Counted from the stretch's first letter, positions 1 through 11,050 are shown. The stretch is 64,000 nt of DNA from Leguminivora glycinivorella (GCF_023078275.1 NC_062979.1:13683848-13747847), one strand, 5' to 3'. The notes: generated by a model not told the origin, from the letters alone. A program made the numbers and translations.

Positions 1-723
1 ATATCGGATGTCAGACCGATATCCCATACATTACAGGCGCCATCTTGGATTTTTTCCATTGAAATCCCATTGAAAAAGCAGAACCATAACTTGACTTTAT
101 TGCGTGTAGTGATATATACGTGGAAACGGTGGAAAAAACCATTTTTTTTTTGCTTAAAATTTGTTTAATTTCGAGTGATTGTTGAGTTGCAATTTCTCCA
201 TAAAACATCACTAAGGTAAATCTAAATAGTATGTTATTAGATCGCAATAGCCCTGCCCTGTAACAGGGAAAAAGTCTTATTGAAAATGAGTGCTTCATTT
301 CACCTTTAAACATAAGTTTGGCGAAACGATTACATCTTTGTTTTCAATAAATTAAAGTAATTAAAAAAAAATGACTTACATACTTACGTACTTTTTCAGT
401 GTGATATAAACACACTGAAAAAGTACTAAATTCCTGAGCGATATTTAGGGAATAAGACCTCTTAAGATAAAAATTAACTTTTACCCGAACGTTTCGTGTG
501 AACGAAACGAGCAGTTGAACAGTTTAATGTACCGTTCTACCATCGCCTTATAAAGGAGTTTTTCTTAAGAAACCCAACCTTTCGGAAAGATAATGAATAG
601 TGGAAAGTTTCAAAGCGCAATTACGCTATTCAAATAGTATCCCATTTGAGCGTTCTGAAGTTCAATGTAGTCTTTATGAAGAATATGCAATTAAGATTTT
701 CATTGTTATTGTATTTCTTTGAT
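1..723. other. Non-coding stretch with two hairpins
   Basis: No gene is supported here; the 100-codon minus-strand open frame at 11-313 has no recognisable motif. A short palindrome lies at 1-22 (ATATCGG/CCGATAT arms). A perfect 16-bp-arm hairpin lies at 388-403 and 411-426 with a 7-base A/T loop. Confidence 0.5.
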
Positions 724-733
724 AGTTGTAGTA

Positions 734-1028
734 TTTATCATCATCATCATCCTCCTTGGTCAGCTTTGTCAACTAATCCCAAGATTTGGCGTAGGCACTA
801 GTTTTTACGAAAGCGACTGCCATCTGACCTTCCAATCCAAAGGGTAAACTAGACCTTATTAAAATTAGTCTAGTTTCCTCACGATGTTTTCCTTAACCGA
901 AAAGGGACTGGCAAATATCAAAGAACATTTCGCATATAAATTCCGAAAAACTTATTGGTGCGAGCCAGGGTTCGAACCGCGACCTCCGGAATGAAAGTCG
1001 CACGTAACCGCTAGGCTACCAGCGCTTC
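734..1028 (-). mobile_element. tRNA-derived SINE, lepidopteran type
   Basis: Read on the minus strand, the element starts with a tRNA-like head. An A-box-like TAGCCTAGCGG lies at about 1009-1019 and a B box GGTTCGAACCC at 968-978. A body follows that contains the conserved word GGAAAACATCGTGAGGAAAC, and it ends in an (ATG)n tail near 737-752. The 10-bp TSD AGTTGTAGTA occurs at 724-733. Its partner is at 4621-4630, displaced because a LINE inserted at the SINE head. A 5'-truncated copy of the same family lies at 58562-58698. Family recognition is from memory; boxes, tail and TSD are seen directly. Confidence 0.85.
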
Positions 1029-4000
1029 TTATCTTATCTTATCTTAAATCTGCGGGGGCCCTTACGGATACACTTCGACCCATCGGGATCTTTTGTGCAA
1101 TTACCCCCTACGATCCTAAGATCCTTCAGCTATTCAGGAGCTTCTCGACCATCTCCACGTATCGGATGATGAGGCTCATGGGTAGCTCTCTGAAGTCCTT
1201 CGGTGCCAGGTAGCCTGCTCCAAAGTTCTTCATTCTTTGTCTGGCGAGGGCGTGACATTCACACATTAAATGTCTGACGGTCTCTTCCTCTTCGCCACAC
1301 ATGCGACAATCAGTGTTGTCGGCGTGTCCCATCTTGGCCAAAATTCCTTTGACCCCGTAATGGCCTGTGAACACCCCCGTTATAATTTGGAGTTGTCTTT
1401 TGCCTAGCTTCCCTAGCTTTTTGCTCCATCCAGAGTCTACCCTCTGCATAAAGAGCTTTGAATGCTTCAGACCAACCAGGGCATCCCACTCTTTTTGGTG
1501 ACTAGCCTTTGTTTGGTCTTTCATAGCCATTCTGATGGTTCCTTGTGAAAGGCCCACATAAGGTTCCGGACCTATGAAGTTGTCTTCAGATCCGGCCTTG
1601 GCAAGTTCATCAGCGTTTTCATTGCCAATGAAGCCTTCGTGCCCCGGTATCCATACCAGTTGCACCTTGTTTTGCCTTCCAAGCTTGTTAAGAGCTTGAA
1701 TGCCGTTTAATACCAGTCTAGAGGTAACTCTGGGCGATGTGAAGGCTTTGAGTGCCGCTTGACTGTCGCTGAGTATATAGATAGTCTTACCTTGGATTTG
1801 TCTAACTATATTCTCATGTACACAGGCAATTATTGCATATGTCTCGGCTTGGAAGACCGTGGCATAATTGCCCATGCTGATACTACCACTGTAGTCATTT
1901 GCATAAATGCCTGCGCCCGTACCAGATGCCATCTTGGACCCGTCTGTATACCAGATGATGGTGTTGTCATCAGGGGTGGGTGTCTCCAGACCCTCCTTCC
2001 ATTCGGCTCTAGTATGGACTTTGGTTTTGAAGTTTTTGTGGAAGATGAATTTCGGTTGCATTTTGTCGCAGCCCATACTCATCAGCCTTCCCATAGAATT
2101 GTTGTATTCCATGCTTGTGTGTTTAGTCTTCGGCATGCTATCGCTCCAGAGGCCTGTTAAAGCCAGCCGGTGTAGCGATTTCAGTGCCTCAGACTGTATC
2201 ACTAGATGTAGCGGCGGGAGATCCAATAGTACCTCCAATGCTGCTGTTGGCGTCGTTCTGAACGCACCCGTTATAGCCATGCATGCTGTCCTTTGTACCT
2301 TCATGAGGACATCCTTGCATGTGCTCAGTAATGTCCTTGGCCACCAGGCCAGGCTTCCGTACAGGATTATAGGTCTCACCATCATGGTGTAGATCCACCT
2401 TAGTACCTTTGGGTTTAAACCCCATGTTTTGCCGTAAGCTGACCTACACATTCCAAACACTCTAAGTGCCTTGGCTGTGGTCAGTTCGACGTGTCTTTTC
2501 CAGTTCAGTTCTTTGTCTAGTGTTACCCCTAGATATTTCACTTCATTGGAAAGTTCAAGTACCCTTCCATAGAGCCTTAGTTGCTCCATGCCAGTAAGGG
2601 CCCTTTTCCTGGTAAACGGTACTACCACTGTTTTGCCTGGATTGATGGAGAGTTGTTGGTGGTTACACCACCTCTCCACTTGCCTCAGTGCTGTATTCAT
2701 GATTTCTGACACCGTTCCCGGGAATTTCCCGTTTATGAGTATCACTAAATCATCTGCATAACCCACTGTATATACTGGGCCCTTATTTAGTTCTTCCAAA
2801 AGTGAGTTCACTACCAGGCTCCATAGAGTCGGAGAGAGAACCCCACCTTGTGGACAACCTTTTGTTGCTGTGGCTAGTAATTCTTCCCCCATGAGGGAGG
2901 ACTTAATTAGCCGGCTGTTCAACATATTACCTATCCAGCGGCAGATGGTAGGTTCTATGCCATGTTTGAGTGCAGCATTATTGATTGCACCATATGTGGT
3001 GCGATCAAAGGCACCTTCGACATCCAGAAATGCAGCAAGACATAGTTCTTTGTTTTCTATGGCCTGCTCCGCTCTAGTTGTCACCAGGTGTAGTGCTGTC
3101 TCCGTGGACTTGCCCGGCTGGTATGCACATTGCAAGCGGTGTAGTGGATGTCTCTTGAGCGGACCATCCCTGATGTGTCTGTCCACCAGTTTCTCCAAAG
3201 TTTTAAGGAGAAATGATGATAGACTTATGGGCCTATATGATTTGGCTTCTGTGTAATCCTCTTTGCCTGGTTTGGGCAAGTATGTTACCTTTACTAACCT
3301 CCATGCACGTGGTACATGTCCGAAGGCAATACACGCTTTGTACAGTCTACTCAAGTGGGGTATAAGTACGTTAGCGCCTTCTCGTAGTAGTATGGGGTAG
3401 ATTCCATCTGGCCCCGGGGCTTTATATGGCTGAAATGTCGATAATGCCCATTGTATTTTGTTGTGGTCTACTACCTTTTTCGACGTGTCCCAATTATGCC
3501 TGGTCGTGCGAGTGCACTGTTCCGTAACACTAATTGGTTCATCGTCTGGTACACTCTGATTTATTATCGAGCCTGGAAAATGTGTGGCACACATCACCTT
3601 GAGGGTCTCTAGCCCCGTTTCAGTCATTCCACCATCACTCCTTCTAATAGAGGTGAGTGGGACTGACTTCGTTGTGGCTAGTGCCTTCGTGAGTCTCATG
3701 CCTTCCGGAATGGAACCGATTTGATCGCAGTGGTTTTTCCACGCTTTCCTTTTCGCTTTCCTCACTGCCTTGCTATACTCTGTGAGTTTTCGCGCGTAGA
3801 GCTCAAAATCATTACTTCTTTTGGCATCGTTGAAGACAGCCCTAGTTTCTTTCCTGAGTTTTGCTATCTCCGGATTCCACCAGGGTACCTTCTTCGCCAG
3901 GATTTTCTTTTCCGGGCAGTTATTTGTCCAAGCCGTATGGACGGCTTGCCCTATTTTGTCAGCTTCAAGTTCTATGTCAATAATAGAGTTTAGCTTACCA

Positions 4001-4610
4001 TTGGGGTTTCCCAGGTCCGCCTTAAGGTCATCCTTGAACGATAACCAGTTGGTATTCCTGGGATTCCGTTTTAGTATAACTTCTACTTTGATTTTAGTGG
4101 TATACCTAAAGCATATATATCTATGGTCCGATAAAGAAATCTCCCCAGAGACATGCCATGAACTAACTTTATTACTTGCGTTGTTGGACGCTAGCGTTAT
4201 ATCAATGACCTCACCTCGCCTAGCATTGACGAATGTCGGCTCATTGCCTTTATTTAAGAGTTGTAGTGAAGAGCTTACCAGGAATTCCAGTACCTTCTCT
4301 CCTCTTCTGTTGACATCCGAGCTTCCCCAGATGACGTGGTGTGCGTTCGCATCGCAGCCGATGATCAGGTCAGTGTTCGCCCGGCTGCCGTAGTCAGCAA
4401 GATCCCGCAGTTGTGTGGTGATGGGATCCGCCGCCTCGTAGGGAAGGTAGGCTGATGAGATGACTAGTGCCTTACCCCCCCCTTTATTCAGGATCTTGAC
4501 CGTGGTCAGATCCCTGGAACAGAAAGCATTTAGAAGCATAGCATCAATGCCGGTTTTAACATAAATTACATGTCCTCATATTACTCTCGGGGCAGATATA
4601 CAGTATCGTC
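1029..4610 (-). mobile_element. R1/LOA/I-group LINE, 5'-truncated
   Basis: A non-LTR retrotransposon on the minus strand. It has a (TAAGA)n-type 3' tail at about 1029-1046 and is flanked by the 10-bp TSD CCAGCGCTTC at 1019-1028 and 4611-4620. The TSD sequence is the 5' head of the SINE at 734-1028, so the LINE inserted into that SINE. The 5' end is truncated: coding similarity begins inside the endonuclease, and a stop appears just upstream of the reading frame. It encodes one long ORF, described separately. Confidence 0.88.
1126..4539 (-). CDS. LINE polyprotein (endonuclease-RT-RNase H)
   Basis: A 1137-residue open frame with an uninterrupted catalytic core. Residues 1-145 are the C-terminal part of an apurinic-type endonuclease, with GCDANAHH near 61 and SDHRY near 137. 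The N-terminal endonuclease strands and the upstream catalytic Asn/Glu region are missing, so this is a 5'-truncated protein whose first Met is not the original start. Reverse transcriptase follows, with KAPGPDG, SYRPISL, CPQGGVLSP and the catalytic YADD near 594. An RNase H domain begins at TDGSK near 865 and continues through QAETYAI, SDSQAAL and NENADELAK. A CCHC-like knuckle (CRMCGEEEETVRHLMCEC) lies near 1078. RNase H plus the terminal knuckle fits the R1/LOA/I group better than Jockey; the clade is inferred. The role is target-primed reverse transcription, which this copy probably cannot support alone because of the missing endonuclease part. Confidence 0.9.
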   Translation of the reverse strand: MLLNAFCSRDLTTVKILNKGGGKALVISSAYLPYEAADPITTQLRDLADYGSRANTDLIIGCDANAHHVIWGSSDVNRRGEKVLEFLVSSSLQLLNKGNEPTFVNARRGEVIDITLASNNASNKVSSWHVSGEISLSDHRYICFRYTTKIKVEVILKRNPRNTNWLSFKDDLKADLGNPNGKLNSIIDIELEADKIGQAVHTAWTNNCPEKKILAKKVPWWNPEIAKLRKETRAVFNDAKRSNDFELYARKLTEYSKAVRKAKRKAWKNHCDQIGSIPEGMRLTKALATTKSVPLTSIRRSDGGMTETGLETLKVMCATHFPGSIINQSVPDDEPISVTEQCTRTTRHNWDTSKKVVDHNKIQWALSTFQPYKAPGPDGIYPILLREGANVLIPHLSRLYKACIAFGHVPRAWRLVKVTYLPKPGKEDYTEAKSYRPISLSSFLLKTLEKLVDRHIRDGPLKRHPLHRLQCAYQPGKSTETALHLVTTRAEQAIENKELCLAAFLDVEGAFDRTTYGAINNAALKHGIEPTICRWIGNMLNSRLIKSSLMGEELLATATKGCPQGGVLSPTLWSLVVNSLLEELNKGPVYTVGYADDLVILINGKFPGTVSEIMNTALRQVERWCNHQQLSINPGKTVVVPFTRKRALTGMEQLRLYGRVLELSNEVKYLGVTLDKELNWKRHVELTTAKALRVFGMCRSAYGKTWGLNPKVLRWIYTMMVRPIILYGSLAWWPRTLLSTCKDVLMKVQRTACMAITGAFRTTPTAALEVLLDLPPLHLVIQSEALKSLHRLALTGLWSDSMPKTKHTSMEYNNSMGRLMSMGCDKMQPKFIFHKNFKTKVHTRAEWKEGLETPTPDDNTIIWYTDGSKMASGTGAGIYANDYSGSISMGNYATVFQAETYAIIACVHENIVRQIQGKTIYILSDSQAALKAFTSPRVTSRLVLNGIQALNKLGRQNKVQLVWIPGHEGFIGNENADELAKAGSEDNFIGPEPYVGLSQGTIRMAMKDQTKASHQKEWDALVGLKHSKLFMQRVDSGWSKKLGKLGKRQLQIITGVFTGHYGVKGILAKMGHADNTDCRMCGEEEETVRHLMCECHALARQRMKNFGAGYLAPKDFRELPMSLIIRYVEMVEKLLNS

Positions 4611-4873
4611 CCAGCGCTTCAGTTGTAGTAATTATATGTTATTTTCTGTTTATAAATAGATATAATTGTAAACTTTTAGTGATGTATTTTGTGACTTATA
4701 TTTACATACAAGTGTAAACCATTATATGTACCCACAGAACTAAATCAAGATAGAAGGAAAAAGTGTATCTACTTCGCGTGCGGAAAAGTTAAATAGCGAG
4801 CGACATTGTTCGCCGCGCAAGTCAGTCTGCTCCCGACCGCTGCCCGCGAGTGACATACAGTGAAAAATACAAA

Positions 4874-4953
4874 ATGGGTCGGTATTCGATAATTAACTGT
4901 TCAAACACCACCAATAAAAGCAAGAGTGTTAAACAAAGTGTTTCCTATCATCG
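4874..4953 (+). CDS. Possible first exon of a THAP-like gene
   Basis: An ATG at 4874 opens 26 codons plus two bases and runs into a perfect donor site, CG|GTAAGTA, at 4953/4954. The peptide starts MGRYSIINCSNTTNKSKS and ends SVSYH(R). This resembles the start of THAP zinc fingers, which typically read M-x-x-C-x4-C-x-N...SFH(R/K)FP. The first zinc-ligand Cys would be Tyr4 here (TAT where TGT is expected), so the domain may be degraded or the match may be chance. The upstream 130 bases are GC-richer than their surroundings, as in a promoter or 5' UTR. No second exon beginning FPK was found downstream. It could also derive from a P-element-like transposase, which also carries THAP. Confidence 0.35.
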
Positions 4954-6023
4954 GTAAGTACCATTTGTCCTAAAATATTTTTTATTAAATAAAAAACACG
5001 ATTTTCCTATTTTTATCATCAACATTAGCTGACGTACGGCCGTCAAACTAGTTTTCCATTGCGGCTTTAATTTGACGAGTCCGACTTGGCGTGCGTTTAA
5101 AACAAGCGATATAAAAATAGGCTATTCAAACTGTCGAGACAAAGTGAAGGTAGATTTGTTATTTTGTCCGTCGAACTCACGTCGAACTTAAGAATAGTGG
5201 TGCACCACGGAACTATATCGTCATGTATGCTGCGATTTCCTTATTCGATTTAAATCGATTTTGCGAAGCAGTGTAAATTATAATTATGTTTTTATATTGT
5301 TATGAAACTATACATTTATAAAGTACGAGTGAAAAGTAAATTTAACTTTAAAATAGGTTACAGTTACGGTATTAACGTTGAATTTGTGGTCGGCAGAAAA
5401 ACAAATACAAACATAATACGCTCTATATTTATTATGAATAAAAATAACTCTAAAAATGTGTTAATGGTTAATTATATTGATATACATATTACTAAAAGTT
5501 GTAACAAATAACATGAGGATAATGAAGTGAGAACATGGTCGATTTTCTTAAAAATATTACGAAATATTAACTAGTATTAATATCTACCTACTAAAATCTT
5601 TGTTCCTGGCCTTAGGCAAATTATATACCTACTAGTGAATTGTTTGTCATCACACGAATACAGGTATATACCTACTTCATTTCACAACGAAGATGAACAT
5701 CCGATATTTTTAACTTCGGCGGGCATCCCGCAAGCAACCTCCACAATCGATCGAATAGGTTACGCGGCGACAACGTTCCCATCACTAAAGTACACTCGTG
5801 ACGTCATAGGCTCGACACAAAACGTTACACGCTCGGTTTCGCTGTTAATCGCCGAGCATTTTCCTTCTATCTTGATTTAGTTCTGTGTATGTACCTTATT
5901 CTTGACTTGTAATTGACTTTATCAATAAATATATGAATATGAATATGAATATGTAATATTTTTTTGTCTGTTAATAATATGGAATTAGGTACAAGTAGTT
6001 CATCCACTGTCACATATAGTGCC
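4954..6023. other. A/T-rich stretch, no gene seen
   Basis: Open frames at 5302-5511 and 5635-5880 have no recognisable domains and a composition like the surrounding A/T-rich DNA. If the THAP-like exon is real, this would be its first intron. A short ATGAAT-type repeat lies near 5932-5952. Confidence 0.4.
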
Positions 6024-6028
6024 TAACA

Positions 6029-6460
6029 GCATAGAGGAATAAGTAAGGGAAGAGTTGTAACTCCATACGTCAGTAAATGCGAGTTATTTGTAGTGACATC
6101 TATCGTCATTCACTCGTCAATCACGCGCCAACTAGCGTAAATTATCAGTACTGCTACTTGTCAATAGATGTCACGACGAACAAAAAGTCTATTGCTCAAC
6201 AATTTTTAGCTAATATTACAATAGTATTAATCAGTACTTTGCTTTCAATTACTTCACCTTATAATACAAGGTATAAACTGTTTTAATATTACATTTTTGG
6301 CAGACGCAACACTGTCGGCACCTAGTGTCGAGTAGCAGTACTGATAATTTACGCTAGTTGGCGCGTGATTGACGAGTGAATGACGATAGATGTCACTACA
6401 AATAACTCACATTTACTGATGTATGGAGTTACAACTCTTCCCTTACTTATTCCTCTATGC
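6029..6460. mobile_element. Foldback MITE with 130-bp inverted repeats
   Basis: The arms 6029-6158 and 6331-6460 are inverted copies differing at only about two positions. Both begin GCATAGAGGAATAAG. The 5-bp duplication TAACA flanks the element at 6024-6028 and 6461-6465. The ~170-bp core has no coding capacity. The near identity of the arms suggests recent insertion or arm conversion. The superfamily is not clear from the termini. Confidence 0.88.
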
Positions 6461-6743
6461 TAACACTTAGTCATTTTATGATAATTTCATCTGCCTTCAC
6501 TTTCCAGGAGGTGTGACTGTCAATCGCCGATCAGTTCATAATAACAAAATAATCATTTGTCTTGAGATTCGAAACGCCGGACCTATGACCAGCATCATTT
6601 ATAAAGCCCATACTAACATTAATTTCGTATTTATAATGAATATTAACTTGCTATACCCAATTCAGTCCCATTTTGAAATTAAATCATATTACAATGACAT
6701 AACATAATTATATAATTAGACATAAAACAACCATAACATATTA

Positions 6744-7298
6744 ATGAGTAAACTGTTTAGATATGGAATAAGGGGTCTTCCGTACGATTGGTTAAGTAGT
6801 TATCTAACTGACAGACATCAGTGTGTGGAAGTCATGAGAATGACTGGTCGTGATCGAATTGCATATAGATCTAATTATAAAATCAATGCTACCGGTGTAC
6901 CTCAAGGAAGTATATTAGGTCCATTGCTATTCCTTCTTTATATAAATGACCTACCAGATGCAACGAATCACAAATGTATTTTGTTCGCAGATGATACAAC
7001 CTTACTTATAAAGTGTAATAATCGTTTAACATTTGAATATGAAATAAATCAAGCTCTAAATGACATAATAAATTGGATGGATAATAATAATTTGAGTATT
7101 AACTTGGTAAAAACTAAATTTATGCAATTTTTGACATGTAGAAGTAAAATTTGTAATCTAAATGTATCATACAATAATCAACCAATTGAAGAAGTTAAAT
7201 CTGCGACATTTTTAGGAATAACACTAGACTCTTTCTGTGACTGGAAGAGTCATATTGACAATTTACGAATACGACTTGATCGATTTGTCTATGTGTTA
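6744..7298 (+). pseudogene. LINE reverse transcriptase fragment (left half)
   Basis: The frame carries RT core motifs: YGIRGLPYDWLSSYLTDR, VPQGSILGPLLFLLYINDLP and the catalytic FADDTT, then LGITLD. It lacks the endonuclease and the first RT blocks because the insertion is 5'-truncated. The true coding part stops at about 7298. The apparent continuation to 7370 is MITE sequence. The fragment joins the frame that restarts at 7986, and removing the MITE plus one TA restores one reading frame across the site. Confidence 0.85.
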
Positions 7299-7300
7299 TA

Positions 7301-7983
7301 CACGGTGTTTCCGGTATCACTCAAAACCTCAGACACCCCAACTGATTTTTATTTTGTTAAATTCATCTAGAGTATTCATCTTTTAATCTGATTGTTACTT
7401 TTTTTTTAATTGAATTTTTAATTTTCTGTACAGCTCTACTTGACTTTTAGCTCTACACTCAATAAAATAATTGCTAACTACCATAATAAACCATAACACT
7501 ATTTATTTGTGTATGTTACTGCAACGACATAAGGTTTACCAATAGACAGCTAAGATGTCACTGTAAAACACTTTAAAGCTTTGTCACAGTAAACTTCAAA
7601 TTGGACAGGTAATCGCAGTAAGCAAATAAACTCAATATTCAAAATGACAAGGTTGTAATTAGGTACGAGTTCAATTTGTTATGACTTATGATAAACATTA
7701 AGATTAAACTGACAAACAACATCAAACTAGTAGCAGAAAAAATAATCGTCCAAGTAACCGGCCAGTATTAATACCCGTAAATACTGAAAAAAGGTAAACA
7801 ACCTCTAGCAATGCGATATACACAATGTTGTATTACGAGTACAATAGAATGGGCACGTAAAAAATAATTAATAATACTAATTTAAATAAAAATATTACCC
7901 CCATCAAGATATAGCTCAATCGATTCTACTCTCGATTCTGAACAAACTGTTTTCAGGTTTTTAGTGTTAAGTGAAACACGGTG
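7301..7983. mobile_element. TA-target MITE inside a LINE
   Basis: The ends are CACGGTGTTTC on the left and GAAACACGGTG on the right, inverted repeats with one mismatch. A weaker second block of similarity, TCACTcAAAACCT, lies about 15 bp in. TA lies on both sides (7299-7300, 7984-7985). Excision of the element plus one TA would reconnect the RT frame exactly, which defines the boundaries independently. The TA target suggests the Tc1/mariner group (inference). No transposase ORF is present. Confidence 0.85.
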
Positions 7984-8493
7984 TATAGGTTAAGAAATGT
8001 AGTTTCAGAAGAAGCAGCCCTTTCTGCATATCACGGTTATGTGTCGTCAATACTAAGATACGGTCTCATACTATGGGGAAACTCGACGGATGCTGATATT
8101 ATTTTTAAACTGCAAAAAAAATGCATTCGCACTTTATGTGGAGCCGACTTCCTTGACCCTTGTACACCACTTTACCAATCCAAGCGTATACTGCCACTTC
8201 CATGTCTGTATGTGTTTGAGATGTGTATGTTTGTAAATAAAAATATAGAATTATTTGATGTAAGAGTCACAAATTCTAAAAGAGGAACACATAGATATAA
8301 GTTAAACTTACCGAAAACCAATCTAGCGCTATCACGGAAAAATTCATACTGTATGGCTATTAAGATTTATAATACTCTGTCTGATACATTTAAAGAAATG
8401 CCTATAAATATGTTTAAAAAGAAATTATTTGATTATTTAATAAAACAATGTTATTATTCCGTTAATGAATTCATCAACAAATGTAATTTATGA
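7984..8493 (+). pseudogene. LINE reverse transcriptase C-terminal fragment
   Basis: About 168 residues with the C-terminal signature shared by the LINEs at 21.9 and 34.5 kb: AYHGYVSSILRYGLILWGNS, LQKKCIRTLCG and CYYSVNEFINKCNL. It continues the RT fragment ending at 7298. The MITE between them makes this copy non-functional as it stands. Confidence 0.82.
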
Positions 8494-8785
8494 TCATTGA
8501 AATAATTAATATTACTACTAGTAAATTTTTAAAATAATAATGATATTTAATAAAATGTAATTTAAAAATAAATTTGTATATATTTATATAATTGCATGTA
8601 ATGCATGAATTTAGTTTATATCTTGTACATAGTACCTAAATAAGTTAGTTATAAGAACAATATTTGTACGCCCGTCGTAGCAAAACAAGAATCGTCCATG
8701 AAAAACCACTATTATGTAAGACCTGTATATACGCTTGTTTGATACAAATAAATATTTCATTCATTCATTCATTCATTCAACAAAA

Positions 8786-9510
8786 CATATAAATATTAGG
8801 AAGAAGTTCATATAATAATGCCCCCTCCTCGCCACCCCCCCTTTCTCTTCGCCTTTGTACTGTCAATCCTGTGTCATATTTGTGTTTTGTACAATGAAGA
8901 GTTTATACATACATATACATAATACATAGAATAATTTATGCTTCTATATTTTCCTAACACTTTAGGTACCACATTCAAAAGCTAAAACTTTATTTACTCA
9001 AACGTGTCTGGAAACCGACCGTTTACCATTTTTTTGCACTCGATTCGGCCTTTCCATCTCTAAAAGCTCGTAAACAATTTTTCAGGGCACGTCTAGGATT
9101 TAAACCAACATCCGTTGCTAAGCGGTTTGTCCGTGTTTTCATGACACGCGAGCTAAGCGAGTCGAGTTGCTGGACTGAATATCATGTAGCAAGAGCATAA
9201 ATATAGTGTACCTTTAAAGTTTGTTTAAAAATGACAATGATAACGTAGGAATAGTAATAGTTTTGAAGTGGGAGGAGCCGGGGACGAAGATTTATTCCCG
9301 AAAGAAAGCTTACAACATTTATATTTCAGATTGTTCATTTTAGTCAACCCTCCTAACAGCTACACAGGCAGCCAAAAATTTGTAACCCCAAAAAAAAAAA
9401 GTCTAAACTATTTCAATAATACATAAAATACATTGTATCTATGTAATAAATAAAACAGCGGTGAGTTTTGAAACGTATGTGCGAAATATGATTGAAATTT
9501 ACCATTAGCA
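8786..9510. other. No gene seen
   Basis: Mixed-composition DNA with a C-rich patch at 8820-8842. No ORF, tRNA or TE terminus was recognised. Confidence 0.4.
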
Positions 9511-9681
9511 TTTCGGTGAAGAAAATCATCGTAAGGAAACCTGCATAAAGTGCATAAGTACCTTCATATTATGCGAGTAAATTCGAAGGTCGACATTGGG
9601 CTAGCGTGGGGTCTCATAGCCCAAGCCTTCTCGTGAATGAGAAGAATCTTGTACCCAGCAGTGCGACGTATTAATTATTAA
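9511..9681 (+). mobile_element. Diverged RTE/SINE-type 3' end
   Basis: The plus strand reads like a decayed copy of a common moth retroelement tail: TTCGGTGAAGAAAATCATCG, AAGGAAACCTGCATAA, CTTCTCGTGAATGAGAAG and CCCAGCAGTGCGACGTA. A related tail on the other strand is at 47035-47170. Recognition is from memory. Confidence 0.55.
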
Positions 9682-10779
9682 TAGAAAAAGTTCAATACTA
9701 TTTGGTGGGCTTGATTACTCGACTCGCTCGCGTCAAACGATTGGAACAGCTTCTTTAGCTACAGGATTTATCGTCCAGTAATGCGCCATGTTTTACAATA
9801 GCCATAATTAAGCGACCCTCGCAACATCCGTTCAAAATTTTCACATAAGATACAGGATATTTATTTAGTAAACTGTGATAATTTATGGTTACAACATATG
9901 TCACACCTTCATAGCAGTGTCAAGATCAGACAGGCAATGTTTGTCTGAGTTTTGGAGTTAGTCAGATACTAAAAGTTGTTCAGAGTGTGTTGTTTACTCC
10001 GGAAATGATTGCAGAAGAAAAATAAACAACCAGTATTTTGTTTCCTGGTAGTAATCTATCCGAAACAACAGACTCAAGCTGGTTTTAATTCGTTCTGCTT
10101 TAATGTTTCATGATATTTTGAACCATTCATTTCCGAGAAATATTCATTCAAAGCCATGGGAATTCGTATTTATATGTCATTTTTCCTATCGACTTGGAGA
10201 TTTTTATAGCAATATATAAATTACAAACAATTTGGTTATAGCAATAGATAAATTACACACGTTCTTGCGCTGCTGTCGAATGGCAAAAGCAATCCAACGA
10301 TAGAATTTCGGAGAAGTTGGTAAATAGGCAAGAATATTCAGATTCCAAATAGGTTCACCTCTAGTAGAAATTATATTCGACAACGGAACGTACGAAGACA
10401 GAGTATGTAGTCCGACAAGGAATTATAGAAATAAAAAGTGGCAATCGTGGCAATATTGGGGATGTGGAATAACTTACCGAATAAGGTGCACAGGTGCTCC
10501 TTGACCGAGTATCTTCACTGGTATGGTTAAAGTTAATTTGGTTGGGATCCCTTTAGTTATTTTCTTTTATTTCAATTATAATCTTCTCAGTATGTACATG
10601 ATCAGTTTTTCTTTTTTATTGACTTTGACTTATGTGTCACTTCATTTTTATTTTTTAAACCTTGTTGAAACCACCCGACAGTGTCAGTATATTTTACCAG
10701 AGAGGTTTCATTTGAGGCGCAGACAAATATTGTTTGTAGTGACGATAAGAACAATGTTGCAACTTTTTAACGTCTATAG
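9682..10779. other. No gene seen
   Basis: A/T-rich DNA. The 87-codon frame at 10523-10786 is hydrophobic and A/T-driven, with no recognisable family. Confidence 0.4.
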
Positions 10780-11050
10780 TATATAGCAGACCAAAGAGGA
10801 TCGAGTATTATAGAGAGTTACTGTCAAAGTAAAATGTGTAATTACAGTGCATAGACTGCCATCTCTCGACACAAGCTTAAAACTTTTGAACCTCAGTTTT
10901 GACAATTTGGCCCATATTGTTATCTTTGATATGTGTTAAAATGTCAAATATAGCGCCATCTAGCCGAGCGTTCCCCAAAGGTGTAACGCCATCTAGGCCA
11001 CCGTACCTTTTTCTCTAGAGCTTTGAGGTACGTTTTTTTCTTAGACTTTA
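10780..11050. repeat. Copy of the 53.8-54.4 kb foldback repeat
   Basis: Shares long near-identical stretches with 53826-54370, including AAGTAAAATGTGTAATTACA, GTGCATAGACTGCCATCTC, TTGACAATTTGGCCCATATT and CCATCTAGCCGAGCG. It corresponds to one arm plus part of the centre of the foldback. Confidence 0.75.

Larger units (their letters stand above)
6738..8785 (+). mobile_element. 5'-truncated Jockey/CR1-like LINE, split by a MITE
   Basis: The left part, from about 6738, holds the middle of a reverse transcriptase. The right part, from 7984, holds the thumb and C-terminal region. The 3' UTR ends near 8785 in an (ATTC)n tail that starts at about 8757. The 683-bp MITE at 7301-7983 separates the two coding parts. 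The 5' truncation point is near the phrase HILMSKLFRYGIRG. No convincing TSD was found. Confidence 0.8.

Noticed and set aside
968..1025. Functional tRNA gene
   Set aside because: A and B boxes are present but the body does not fold as a tRNA and continues into SINE sequence with an (ATG)n tail.
1759..4393. Plus-strand ORFs within the LINE
   Set aside because: Antisense shadows of the long minus-strand polyprotein.
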